Of a stretch of DNA of 64,000 bases, positions 53,743 through 63,875 are shown piece after piece; position 1 is the first letter of the stretch, and every line of letters starts with the position of its first letter. Source of the DNA: Streptomyces asoensis (GTDB taxonomy: Bacteria > Actinomycetota > Actinomycetes > Streptomycetales > Streptomycetaceae); contig NZ_CP049838.1 in NCBI RefSeq assembly GCF_013085465.1, positions 5,332,001 to 5,396,000 on the forward strand, given 5' to 3'. Below the pieces are notes generated by a model that saw nothing but the letters and a program-made list of their open reading frames with translations, was not told the DNA's origin and did not search any database. The position numbers were made by a program, and so were the translations under genes.

Positions 53743-53747
53743 CGTGC

Positions 53748-54680
53748 TCACGCTCCTTCCTGGGCCCACACGACGGGCCCCTGGTACGGGTAGAACCGCT
53801 CCGCCACCGCCTCCGCCGACGCCATACAGGCGGCCTGCAAGTCGCCCAGGAGCAGCGGCAGTTGCTCCTCCAGGGCGGGTGAGTCGAGGTATTCGAGGCG
53901 GGTGCGCAGCCGGCCGATGGGACGGCGGGCCGGGTCCTGCCGGGGACGGCCGAGCGCGCTCAGGCACTCCTCGGCCGTCGTCAGCGCGTGCAGCGCCGAG
54001 CGCGGGAAGTCCCGGTCCAGGAGCAGGAATTCGGCCACTCTCGGGGTGTCGCCGAAACCGCCGTACACGCGCGCGTACGCCTCGTCGGCGCCGGACGCGC
54101 TCAGCAGGGTCGGCCAGTCGGGCGCGTGGGCGGCGTCCAGGACGCGCACCGACAGCAGCCGTACGGTCATGTCCACCCGCTCCAGGCTCCGGCCCAGGAC
54201 GACGAACCGCCAGCTGTCGTCGCGGCTCATCGTGGAGTCGGCGAGCCCGAAGAAGAGGGCCGCACGGCTGCGGACGAGCTCCAGATAGCCGTAGGGGCCC
54301 GTACGGCGGGCCGCCCGGCGCTGGTCGGCGAGGGCGTGCCAGGTGGCGTTCAGGCACTCCCACATCGCCGAGGAGACGGCCTCGCGGGCGCTGCGCGCGT
54401 TCAGCCGGGCGGCGCCCAGCGCGCCCTCGATGGCGCAGGTGGAGCGGGAGTCGAAGGCCAGCTGGTCCAGGACCTGCTGCATGTCGACGCTGTCGGCGCC
54501 CGCGTCGACGCCGAGGATCGCGTACAGCGACCGGCAGGCCACGTCCTCGTCGCGCCAGGGGTCCTCCAGCATGCGGTGGAGGTAGGCGTCGAGGATGCGC
54601 GCGGTGGCGTCGGCCCGTTCGACGTAGCGGCCGGTCCAGGTCAGCGCTTCCGCTATGCGGGAGAGGATCACGTCGTTCAC
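53748..54680 (-). CDS. Alpha-E domain protein
   Basis: GTG 54680 overlaps the upstream ATP-grasp stop by 4 bases. The 310-residue protein is all-helical, starting VNDVILSRIAEALTWTGRYV with ERADATARIL, the mark of alpha-E domain proteins. YGYLELVRSRAALFFGLADS and VLGRSLERVDMTVRLLSVRV follow. Its biochemical role is not established; its constant place between ATP-grasp and transglutaminase genes implies a shared peptide-modifying pathway in the cytoplasm. Confidence 0.88.
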   Translation of the reverse strand: MNDVILSRIAEALTWTGRYVERADATARILDAYLHRMLEDPWRDEDVACRSLYAILGVDAGADSVDMQQVLDQLAFDSRSTCAIEGALGAARLNARSAREAVSSAMWECLNATWHALADQRRAARRTGPYGYLELVRSRAALFFGLADSTMSRDDSWRFVVLGRSLERVDMTVRLLSVRVLDAAHAPDWPTLLSASGADEAYARVYGGFGDTPRVAEFLLLDRDFPRSALHALTTAEECLSALGRPRQDPARRPIGRLRTRLEYLDSPALEEQLPLLLGDLQAACMASAEAVAERFYPYQGPVVWAQEGA

Positions 54681-56224
54681 TGCTGCTGCGCCCCTTCCTG
54701 TACGGCGCTGGGGACCCCGTCCGGGCCCAGCTGGCGGGGTGCGACGGCCGGTGGCGCGTCGTCGGCCGGCAGGGCGGCCGGGCCGTCCGCCGGGCCCTCG
54801 GCGAGGACCCAGGTGTCCTTGGAGCCGCCGCCCTGGCTGGAGTTGACGATCAGGTTGCCCTCCTGAAGCGCCACCCGCGTCAGTCCGCCGGGCAGCACCC
54901 AGATGTCGGTGCCGTCGTTGACGGCGAACGGCCGCAGGTCGATGTGGCGCGGTGCCATGCGGTCGCCCGCGAGGGTGGGCGAGGTGGACAGGGCCACGGG
55001 CCGCTGGGCGATGAAGCCGCGCGGGTCGGCGGCGACGGCCTTCCGCGTCTTCGCCAGGGTCTTGGCGTCGGCCTTCGGGCCGATGACGATGCCCTGCCCG
55101 CCGGCGCCGTCGACGGGCTTGATGACCAGCCGGTCGAGCTGGTCGAGCACGGCGTCGAGCTGCCCGGGCTCGTCGGGGCGGTACGACTCCACGTTGGGGA
55201 GGACCGGTTCCTCGCCGAGGTAGTACCGGATGAGGTCCGGGACGTACGTGTACAGCAGCTTGTCGTCCGCTATGCCGTTGCCGACGGCGTTGGCGAGGGT
55301 GACCTTTCCGGCCAGGGCCGCGGTCATGATGCCCGGGCAGCCGATCACGGAGTCGGGGCGGAAGTGGAGCGGGTCGAGGAAGTCGTCGTCGAGCCGCCGG
55401 TAGACGACATGGACCGGGACCTCGCCCTTGGTGGTCCGCATCCACACCCGGTGGTTGCGGCACACGAGGTCGTGCCCCTCGACCAGCTGCACGCCCATCA
55501 GCCGTGCCAGCAGGGCGTGTTCGAAGTAGGCGGCGTTGCTGGGGCCGGGGGTGAGGACGACGACCCGCGGGTCCGCGGTCCCCTCGGGCGCGGCGGCCCG
55601 CAGGGCGGCGAGCAGCCGCGCGGGGTAGCCGTCCACCGGCACGACGTGCTGCCCGTCGAAGAGCGAGGGGAACACCCGGGTCATCGCCCGCCGGTTCTCG
55701 ATGACGTACGACACCCCGCTGGGGACCCGCACGTTGTCCTCGAGCACCCGGAAGTCCCCCGCCTCGTCCCGGACGAGGTCGATGCCGGCGACGTGGATGC
55801 GTACCCCGCCGGGTGGTTCGACGCCGTGGGCCGCGCGGTGGAAGTGCGGGGAGCCCAGCAGCAGCCGCCAGGGGACGACACCGTCCTCGAAGGCGCGACA
55901 GGGCCCGTAGGCGTCGGCGAGATAGGCCTCCAGGGCTCTGACCCGTTGGGCGACCCCTCTTTGTATGAAATCCCATTCCAGCGCGTCGAGGATCCTGGGC
56001 ACCAGGTCCAGCGGCCAGGGCCGTTCCTCGCCCGCGAAGGCGTAGGTCACCCCGCGGTCGGTGAAGGCGCGGGCCATCTGGTCCGCCCTGAAGCGCAGTT
56101 CACCCGGTTCGATCGGCTGGAGTGCCGCCAGTACCGGCTCATAGGCGGTCCTGACCTCACCCGGCCGCTCGAACATCTCGTCCCACGCGTCGACCAGCGC
56201 GTACGCGTCAAATATGTCCGCCAT
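54677..56224 (-). CDS. Circularly permuted ATP-grasp type 2 protein
   Basis: The 515-residue protein starts at ATG 56224. Landmarks are RVLEDNVRVPSGVSYVIENR, VVVLTPGPSNAAYFEHALLA, IADDKLLYTYVPDLIRYYLG and the nucleotide-binding RLVIKPVDGAGGQGIVIGPK. RPFAVNDGTDIWVLPGGLTR and NLIVNSSQGGGSKDTWVL follow, typical of the DUF404/DUF407 circularly permuted ATP-grasp family. Such enzymes ligate a carboxylate to an amine using ATP, probably building a short peptide. It leads a three-gene, 4-bp-coupled operon with the alpha-E and transglutaminase genes. The last 40 residues are Pro/Ala-rich. Confidence 0.9.
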   Translation of the reverse strand: MADIFDAYALVDAWDEMFERPGEVRTAYEPVLAALQPIEPGELRFRADQMARAFTDRGVTYAFAGEERPWPLDLVPRILDALEWDFIQRGVAQRVRALEAYLADAYGPCRAFEDGVVPWRLLLGSPHFHRAAHGVEPPGGVRIHVAGIDLVRDEAGDFRVLEDNVRVPSGVSYVIENRRAMTRVFPSLFDGQHVVPVDGYPARLLAALRAAAPEGTADPRVVVLTPGPSNAAYFEHALLARLMGVQLVEGHDLVCRNHRVWMRTTKGEVPVHVVYRRLDDDFLDPLHFRPDSVIGCPGIMTAALAGKVTLANAVGNGIADDKLLYTYVPDLIRYYLGEEPVLPNVESYRPDEPGQLDAVLDQLDRLVIKPVDGAGGQGIVIGPKADAKTLAKTRKAVAADPRGFIAQRPVALSTSPTLAGDRMAPRHIDLRPFAVNDGTDIWVLPGGLTRVALQEGNLIVNSSQGGGSKDTWVLAEGPADGPAALPADDAPPAVAPRQLGPDGVPSAVQEGAQQQ

Positions 56225-56606
56225 GGCCCGACGTTAAGTGCGGGACGTAACACGGCGATCACTCGGGCATTTCCGGGAGTGCACGGGTGCTCGGTGGGCC
56301 CGCGGAGCACTGCGGGTGTGATGGCCCGTGGCCGGGGCCCGGCCGGACTCCCCCGTGGTCCGGCCGGGTTGGCTGTGCTCTCCCCCGAGTGGGGAGCACC
56401 CGGGGGCAAGCGGAATCCACCATGCACCGTCGCCAACGCCCCGCACCACCGTCAGCTTGTTGCAGTGCGAGGGGAGGAGGCCGGGAGAAACAGGAACAGA
56501 CCGGTGGTTTTCCCAGGCGTCGGCCGGGGCAGCCGTGTTGCGGAGCTGGTCCGGGCCGCGCATAGTTGCGCTCCGGAAGAGGCGTACGGCGGGGGTGGGA
56601 TGGGCG
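56225..56606. promoter_or_regulatory. Divergent control region, ATP-grasp operon and LuxR regulator
   Basis: These 382 bases lie between the starts of the ATP-grasp operon (minus) and a LuxR-type regulator gene (plus). No gene is convincing here. I see no clear consensus promoter or long inverted repeat. Confidence 0.35.
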
Positions 56607-57707
56607 ATGGCCGGGCACGGGACGGAGGAGCATCCACACGGTGCCGACCGACTGTGCGAGGCCGGGGATCGCGTGTATTCCCGGGCCGTACGGCGCGGTC
56701 GGGTGGCGCGGACCGACGCCGGGACGGTCCCGTGCCTCCTGGAACTCGCCCTGCTGCACCCCGACCCCGACGACATGGACTGGCTGGTGCCGACCTCCCC
56801 GCAGGAGGTCATGACCCGGCTGCTGCGCGGTCTGTACGACGAGGTGAGCGCGAGCGGGCGCCGGATGGGCTCGGCGGTCGCCGCCTTCGAGTGGTACGCG
56901 GGCCTGGGCGGCCCCGCGCGGGGCGGGTCGGCCGGCGAGGGCGCGGCGATCCGTGTCCTGGACGGCGCCTCCCGGATCCAGGCCGCCCTGGACGCGGCGA
57001 CCGAGGCGTGTACGACCGAGGTCCTCACCGTGCAGCCCGGCGGCATCCGGCGTGAGCACGAGTTGTCGGAGGGCCTGCACCGGGCGCTGGAGCTGCGCGG
57101 CCGGGGCGTGCGCATGCGGGACATCTACAACCACGTCGCGCGGCACGGCCAGGGCCTGCTCACCTACCTGGAGCTGATGGGCGACGCGGTGGAGGCCCGC
57201 ACGCTGGACGAGGTCATCGACCGGCTGATCCTCTTCGACCGCACGGTCGCCTTCATCCCGGCGAACACCGACCGCACGATGGCCCTGGAGCTGCGCCACC
57301 CGGCCCTGATCTCCTACCTGGTGACGGTCTTCGAGCGGCTGTGGCGGCTGGCGATCCCGCTCACCGCGACGCTGCCCGAGACCCGGATCGAGGGCATCTC
57401 CCACCGGGAGCAGTCCATCGCGGCCCTGCTGGCGGAGGGGCACCAGGACGCCGTCATCGCCGAGCGCCTGGGCATCAGCGTCCGTACCTGCCGTGCGCAC
57501 ATCGCCCGGCTCTCGGAGACCCTGGGCGCGGCCAGCCGGACCCAGCTGGGGGTGCGGATCGCGCAGGTCGGCCTCGACCGGCCGTCCGGGGAGGCGGAGC
57601 CGCCGTCGGTCAGTCTTCCGGTGCCGGGGGCCGGTCCGGACCCGGCCGCTGCTCCTGCGCCCGGTCCCGGTTCTGTTCCCGGTCAAGGATCCCCGACTGC
57701 CCGATGA
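56607..57707 (+). CDS. LuxR-type regulator with TrmB/PLD-like sensor, paralog A
   Basis: ATG 56607 gives 366 residues. The N-terminal part (ADRLCEAGDRVYSRAVRRGR) is followed by a sensor-like domain: GASRIQAALDAATEACTTEV, LTVQPGG, then RMRDIYNHVARHGQGLLTYL and FDRTVAFIPA with ALELRHPALISYLVTVFERL. These recall the phospholipase-D-like C-terminal domain of TrmB regulators. The C-terminus is a LuxR/GerE helix-turn-helix (HREQSIAALLAEGHQDAVIA, ERLGISVRTCRAHIARL). Two paralogs lie just downstream on the other strand. The last 98 bases overlap, tail to tail, the end of paralog B, and both tails there are Pro/Arg-rich. Confidence 0.75.
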   Translation: MAGHGTEEHPHGADRLCEAGDRVYSRAVRRGRVARTDAGTVPCLLELALLHPDPDDMDWLVPTSPQEVMTRLLRGLYDEVSASGRRMGSAVAAFEWYAGLGGPARGGSAGEGAAIRVLDGASRIQAALDAATEACTTEVLTVQPGGIRREHELSEGLHRALELRGRGVRMRDIYNHVARHGQGLLTYLELMGDAVEARTLDEVIDRLILFDRTVAFIPANTDRTMALELRHPALISYLVTVFERLWRLAIPLTATLPETRIEGISHREQSIAALLAEGHQDAVIAERLGISVRTCRAHIARLSETLGAASRTQLGVRIAQVGLDRPSGEAEPPSVSLPVPGAGPDPAAAPAPGPGSVPGQGSPTAR

Positions 57708-58662
57708 GGTAGCCGAGTTGGGCGCGGCTCTCGCTGCCGAGGGTGGTGGCGAGTTTGGCGATGTGGACGCGGGCGGTCCGGATGTTCATGCCGAGGCGGT
57801 CGGCGATGACGGCGTCGGTGTGCCCTTCGACGAGGAGGGCGGCGATGGCCTGCTGCCGGGGGGTGACGCCGTTGAGGGACGGGCGGTGCACCGCCTGCGG
57901 GTACATGGGGGTGGCCAGCCGCCAGAGGCGGTCGAAGGTGATGGTGAAGTACGTGAGGAGGGCGGGGTGGCGGACCTCCAGGGCCAGTCGGCCGTCCTCG
58001 CCGGCGGGGATGAAGGCGACCTTGCCGTCGATGACGATCAGGCGGTCGGTGACCTCGTCGAGGGTGCGGGCCGCCACATCGCCCCGGAGCTGCTCGTAGC
58101 GGGCCAGTACGAGGGGCTGGTGGCGCTGGGTGTGCTGGTAGAGGGTGCGGATGCGGCAGCCCCGGTCGAGCAGGGCCTGGTCGCGAGCCATGGCCACGGT
58201 CTGGGCCGTCTGGCCGCGCGGCCCGCTGTAGTGGACGTTGGGCTGGATGCAGAGCAGTTCGTCCGTGGCCTCGGCCGTCGCCTCGGTGATGGCCCCGTTG
58301 ATCTGTTCCGTGCCGCTGAGCAGACGCAGGGAGGCGGGATCGGCGGCGGCGGTGCGGCTGCCGGTGATCCGCATGAGGGGTTCGAAGAGGGTCGCCAGCC
58401 GTTCCTCGCGGCGCCGTTCGTCGGCGATGCGGGTGCCCGAGGCGCGCAGCAGCCGGTGCAGGGCCAGGGCGGGGGAGACGGGTTCGAGTTGGTCCGGGTC
58501 GTCCACGACCGGGTGCAGGAGGCCGAAGGAGAGCAGACAGGGGGCCGCTGTCTCGGCCTCCCCGGTCTTGACCCGTCCGTCGCGCAGGGCCGCCTCGTAG
58601 AGGTTCGTGCCGGCGGCGCACAGGTTCTCCACGCCGTGGGGGGCGTGCGGCGGCGCGTTCAC
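57610..58662 (-). CDS. LuxR-type regulator with TrmB/PLD-like sensor, paralog B
   Basis: GTG 58662 follows GGAGAGAG and gives 350 residues; the open frame continues upstream to 59634 only as antisense of paralog C. The same architecture is present: NLCAAGTNLYEAALRDGRVK, then GTEQINGAITEATAEATDEL, LCIQPN, RIRTLYQHTQRHQPLVLARY, KVAFIPA and a GerE domain (RQQAIAALLVEGHTDAVIAD, RLGMNIRTARVHIAKL). It is the middle gene of the three-regulator group. The trigger is unknown; the shared CRIRTLYQH segment may be a ligand or peptide pocket. Confidence 0.75.
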   Translation of the reverse strand: MNAPPHAPHGVENLCAAGTNLYEAALRDGRVKTGEAETAAPCLLSFGLLHPVVDDPDQLEPVSPALALHRLLRASGTRIADERRREERLATLFEPLMRITGSRTAAADPASLRLLSGTEQINGAITEATAEATDELLCIQPNVHYSGPRGQTAQTVAMARDQALLDRGCRIRTLYQHTQRHQPLVLARYEQLRGDVAARTLDEVTDRLIVIDGKVAFIPAGEDGRLALEVRHPALLTYFTITFDRLWRLATPMYPQAVHRPSLNGVTPRQQAIAALLVEGHTDAVIADRLGMNIRTARVHIAKLATTLGSESRAQLGYLIGQSGILDREQNRDRAQEQRPGPDRPPAPED

Positions 58663-58778
58663 TGCGAATCTCTCTCCTGTTCGAGGACGGCGGGACGGCG
58701 GGACGGCGGATGGCCGGGCGGCCGGGCGGGGCGCGGGCGTGCCGTTCCCGGTTCTCGGTTCCGGGCCCGCCCGCACGG

Positions 58779-59762
58779 TCAGGGTTCCTGTTTGAGGATC
58801 CCCGACTGAGCTATGAGGAAGCCGAGTTGGGCACGGCTGCCGCTGCCCAGAGCCGTGGCGAGTTTCGCTATGTGGGCTCGGCAGGTGCGTACGTTCATGC
58901 CCAGACGGCGGGCTATGGCCTCGTCGACATGCCCCTCGACGAGGAGCTTGGCGATGGAGTGCTGGATGTCCGTGATGCCGTCGGGGGCGGTCTCGTAGGG
59001 GGCGCCGGTGGCCAGCGGCACCGCGCGGCCCCACATGAACTCGAAGACCTTGATCAGGTAGCGGACGAGCCCCGGGTGCCGGAGTTCGAGGGCGACCTGT
59101 CCGTCGTCCCGGGTCGGGATGAAGGCGACGGTCTCGTCGCAGATGATCAGCCGCTCCACGAGTTCGTCGATGGTGCGGTACTCCACCTTGCCGTCGGTGA
59201 ACTGGGAGACGTAGGCCAGCGTCTCGGGGCTGTACCGGGCCGTGTGCTGGTAGAGGGTCCGGATCCGGCAACCGCGTTCGATCAGCGGTCTGTCGCGCTC
59301 GAGGCCCTGCACGAGGGTGTGTTCGAGGCGCCGGCGGCTCGGCTGGACGGTGAGCATCTCGGTCTGGCACTGGGAGGTGGCCAGATCGAGTGCGGCGTTG
59401 ATCCGGTCGATGCCCTCCAGCACCGTGATCGAGTGTGTGGTCGGCGTCGGCTGGGCGCTGAGGGTCATGAACGGCTCGAAAGCGTCGGCGAGTTCGACCG
59501 ACAGCCGTCTGCGCTGGGTGATCTCGCGCTCGATCGGGTTGAGCAGTTGGGACAGTGCGATCGACGGGGGCACCGGACGTAGCCAGTTCGCGTCGTCGGG
59601 GTCCGCATGAAGCAGGGCGAACTCCATCAAACACGGAGCAGGCTCCACGTCCTCACGGGCTATGCGGCCCGTCCGAAGAGCGTTCCCGTAGAGACGGCGA
59701 CCTTCCTCGCACAGCTCAGTCGACGCATGAGGATGTGTCTGCTTTGTCTCATTTTTCGTCAA
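58779..59762 (-). CDS. LuxR-type regulator with TrmB/PLD-like sensor, paralog C
   Basis: This 327-residue paralog starts at ATG 59762, 113 bases from the divergent DSTW-peptide gene, with which it must share a control region. Sensor blocks are IDRINAALDLATSQCQTEML, TVQPSR, CRIRTLYQHTARYSPETLAY and ETVAFIPTRDD, ending in a GerE domain (QHSIAKLLVEGHVDEAIARR, LGMNVRTCRAHIAKL). The closing SRAQLGFLIAQSGILKQEP matches paralog B closely. Of the three, it is the best candidate for direct control of the peptide gene. Confidence 0.78.
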   Translation of the reverse strand: MTKNETKQTHPHASTELCEEGRRLYGNALRTGRIAREDVEPAPCLMEFALLHADPDDANWLRPVPPSIALSQLLNPIEREITQRRRLSVELADAFEPFMTLSAQPTPTTHSITVLEGIDRINAALDLATSQCQTEMLTVQPSRRRLEHTLVQGLERDRPLIERGCRIRTLYQHTARYSPETLAYVSQFTDGKVEYRTIDELVERLIICDETVAFIPTRDDGQVALELRHPGLVRYLIKVFEFMWGRAVPLATGAPYETAPDGITDIQHSIAKLLVEGHVDEAIARRLGMNVRTCRAHIAKLATALGSGSRAQLGFLIAQSGILKQEP

Positions 59763-59874
59763 ATCTCCACCCCCCAGGGTCCTGAACGTGCAGGAACATG
59801 ATGCATCGATTGTGTGGCCATGACGTGCCCGAATGGGCCATCGTCGTAGTGGACGGGGGAGAGGTGACCTTCAA

Positions 59875-60156
59875 ATGAGGACGAAGCCGACTATGCATAA
59901 GAGAATGCTTCGCTCGGCGCTTGCCGCCGCCTTCTCCGCCGCCTTGGCTTTCGGGGCGCTGAGTGGCCTTGCGGGAACGACGGGTGACACGGCGCGCGAC
60001 AGTACCTGGAGCACGGGTACCGAGACCGTCGCGGCGCCCGCGGACAGTACGTGGGTCGCGCCCCGCGACAGCACGTGGGTGATCACGGCGGCAGACGTGC
60101 CGGGTGACAGCACTTGGGTCGCTCCCAGCGACAGTACGTGGGTCGCCGAGTCATGA
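59875..60156 (+). CDS. Exported small peptide precursor with five DSTW repeats
   Basis: ATG 59875 lies 7 bases after GAGGTGA; an upstream ATG (59833) has no site. The 93-residue product has a basic head and hydrophobic signal core (MLRSALAAAFSAALAFGALS, about 11-30) and probable cleavage after SGLAG. The mature part of about 60 residues holds five exact DSTW motifs (42-45, 57-60, 65-68, 78-81, 86-89), three of them in DSTWVAP or DSTWVAE form. It has no Cys, so it is not a lantibiotic-like or disulphide peptide. The gene is divergent from regulator C and overlaps the next gene by 4 bases. A repeat-bearing exported signal or surface adhesive is possible; the family is unknown to me. Confidence 0.75.
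   Translation: MRTKPTMHKRMLRSALAAAFSAALAFGALSGLAGTTGDTARDSTWSTGTETVAAPADSTWVAPRDSTWVITAADVPGDSTWVAPSDSTWVAES
59998..60141 (+). repeat. DSTW coding repeats
   Basis: Five units of GACAGTAC(C/G)TGG or close variants, at codon spacings of 15, 8, 13 and 8, encode DSTW. DNA-level identity within the 12-base core is high, which suggests recent expansion or strong constraint. Confidence 0.8.
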
Positions 60157-60488
60157 CCACTCCACCCGACGACCGCTCCTTCCGCCGCGAAATGGCCACC
60201 GCCTACCGCTCCGGCTGGCACTTCATCGACCTGGTCACCGCCATCCCCCACAGTGGTGACTCGTTGATGGTGACCGTGTTCGGCGAGCCGGTGGTCGTGA
60301 CGCGCGACGAGGACGAGGACGTACGGGCCTACCGGTGCCTGCGCAAGCCCCGGGGGGCGCCGCAGCCCGTGCGGTGCGCCATTCGTTACGGAATGATCTT
60401 TGTGAACCTGGACCAGCGGGACCACCGGCTCGTGGAGCCCGAGACCCCGCCCCTGAAGACCATCTCAGCCACCCCCCGCAGTGCCTGA
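60153..60488 (+). CDS. Mini-Rieske-like protein without cluster ligands
   Basis: ATG 60153 overlaps the stop of the DSTW-peptide gene (ATGA). The 111-residue protein opens SFRREMATAYRSGWHFIDLV and continues SLMVTVFGEPVVVTRDEDED, VRAYRCLRKPRG and CAIRYGMIFVNLDQRDHRLV. This follows the order of Rieske-oxygenase N-terminal domains (LxGxPVVxxRDxxGxVRAxxNxCxHRG, then YHGxxY). However, the Cys-x-His and Cys-x2-His ligands are not in place: CLRKPRG keeps one Cys and no His. A 2Fe-2S cluster is therefore unlikely, and the catalytic iron domain is absent. Its constant tie to the peptide suggests a binding or processing role. A shared fold is inferred by eye only. Confidence 0.6.
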   Translation: MTTPPDDRSFRREMATAYRSGWHFIDLVTAIPHSGDSLMVTVFGEPVVVTRDEDEDVRAYRCLRKPRGAPQPVRCAIRYGMIFVNLDQRDHRLVEPETPPLKTISATPRSA

Positions 60489-60532
60489 CGCGATTCCCCC
60501 GTCGTAACAGATCGCTCAGGTGCTTCCCCCCG

Positions 60533-60571
60533 CAGCGGCGTCACCGTGACCTGAACACGGTGACGCCGCTG
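60533..60571. terminator. Terminator of the DSTW operon
   Basis: A 16-bp perfect stem (60533-60548 with 60556-60571) with a 7-base loop lies 45 bases after the mini-Rieske stop. TAATTTG follows on the plus strand. Confidence 0.8.
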
Positions 60572-60665
60572 TAATTTGCGGGGACATTTCCGCACATGCA
60601 CCCGCTTGAGCCTTGGCCGAAAAACGACGGGGACGGATCTGGTCATCCGCCACGCCTCACCCGCG

Positions 60666-61079
60666 TCAGCCGCGACCCATCGCCCGGGTCAGCTCGATCT
60701 CGATCACCACGCGCGCGGGGTTCGGGCTCGGCGTGCGTCCGTAGCGCTCGGCGTACCGGCGCTCCGCCTCCGCGACCCGGTCCGGCTCCCCGCGCACGTA
60801 CGCCCTGCCCTCCAGGGTGGCCCAGCGCCGGCCGTCCACCTGGCACACCGCGACCCGGGCGCCGGCCGGGCCCGCCGCCAGGACGTTGCCGACCTTCGTG
60901 CTGCGCTTGTCGGCGATGACCCGAGCGAGCCGCGCCCCGGGTTCGTATGTCACTCCGACCGGAACCACGTGCGGACTGCCGTCCGGACGTGGTGTGGTCA
61001 GTGTGCACAGGTGCCGTTCGCGCCAGAAGGCGAGATACGGCGCGTCCGGGGCGCCCGGGTCCTGGGGGTATGCGGCCAT
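60666..61079 (-). CDS. PPOX-class FMN/F420-binding protein
   Basis: ATG 61079 gives 137 residues of the split-barrel fold. [20 protein letters not shown] and [20 protein letters not shown] are the usual opening of pyridoxamine-phosphate-oxidase-like proteins that bind FMN or F420. [20 protein letters not shown] and [20 protein letters not shown] follow. In mycelial actinobacteria such small proteins are mostly F420-dependent reductases or F420/haem-binding proteins of unclear substrate. The gene is divergent from clpB, so both use the 121-base region with the HspR site. Confidence 0.8.
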   Translation of the reverse strand: MAAYPQDPGAPDAPYLAFWRERHLCTLTTPRPDGSPHVVPVGVTYEPGARLARVIADKRSTKVGNVLAAGPAGARVAVCQVDGRRWATLEGRAYVRGEPDRVAEAERRYAERYGRTPSPNPARVVIEIELTRAMGRG

Positions 61080-61118
61080 GGTCCGGAACCTAACCCGTTC
61101 CCGGACTCCCGCGCACAC

Positions 61119-61139
61119 CTTGAGCGGAATAGACTCAAC
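61119..61139. promoter_or_regulatory. HAIR operator of clpB
   Basis: CTTGAGC, seven bases, then ACTCAAC: one base per arm departs from the exact dnaK site (19743-19763). It lies 61 bases before the clpB start and shows that clpB belongs to the HspR regulon. Confidence 0.88.
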
Positions 61140-61200
61140 TTTGTGTACGCTGACTGAGTCAGACACGGGAGACTGCTGACGCCAGGAGGAGAAAGCGAAC

Positions 61201-63804
<2,604 letters not shown>

Positions 63805-63875
63805 CGCCCCCGCGCACGGCCCCGCCCCCGCGCACGGCCCCGCCCCGGCTCACGGTCCCGCCCCGGCTCACGTCA
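63805..63875. repeat. 18-bp tandem repeat after clpB
   Basis: Two identical 18-base units (63805-63822 and 63823-63840) are followed by two diverged ones with the CGCCCCGGCTCACG core. Period and spacing are constant, so this is a small tandem array. It sits between the convergent clpB gene and the last gene. No strong hairpin is seen. Confidence 0.6.

Noticed and set aside
53744..57055. Plus-strand frame of 1103 codons
   Set aside because: Antisense to the ATP-grasp/alpha-E genes; Arg/Pro-rich, no domain, and it runs into the start of regulator A in another frame.
59998..60141. CRISPR-like repeats
   Set aside because: The repeated units are only about 12 bases, in frame and inside a gene with signal peptide; the repeats encode DSTW and no spacers of constant length exist.
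60153..60488. Complete Rieske ferredoxin
   Set aside because: The two His ligands and the spacing of Cys do not fit a 2Fe-2S site.
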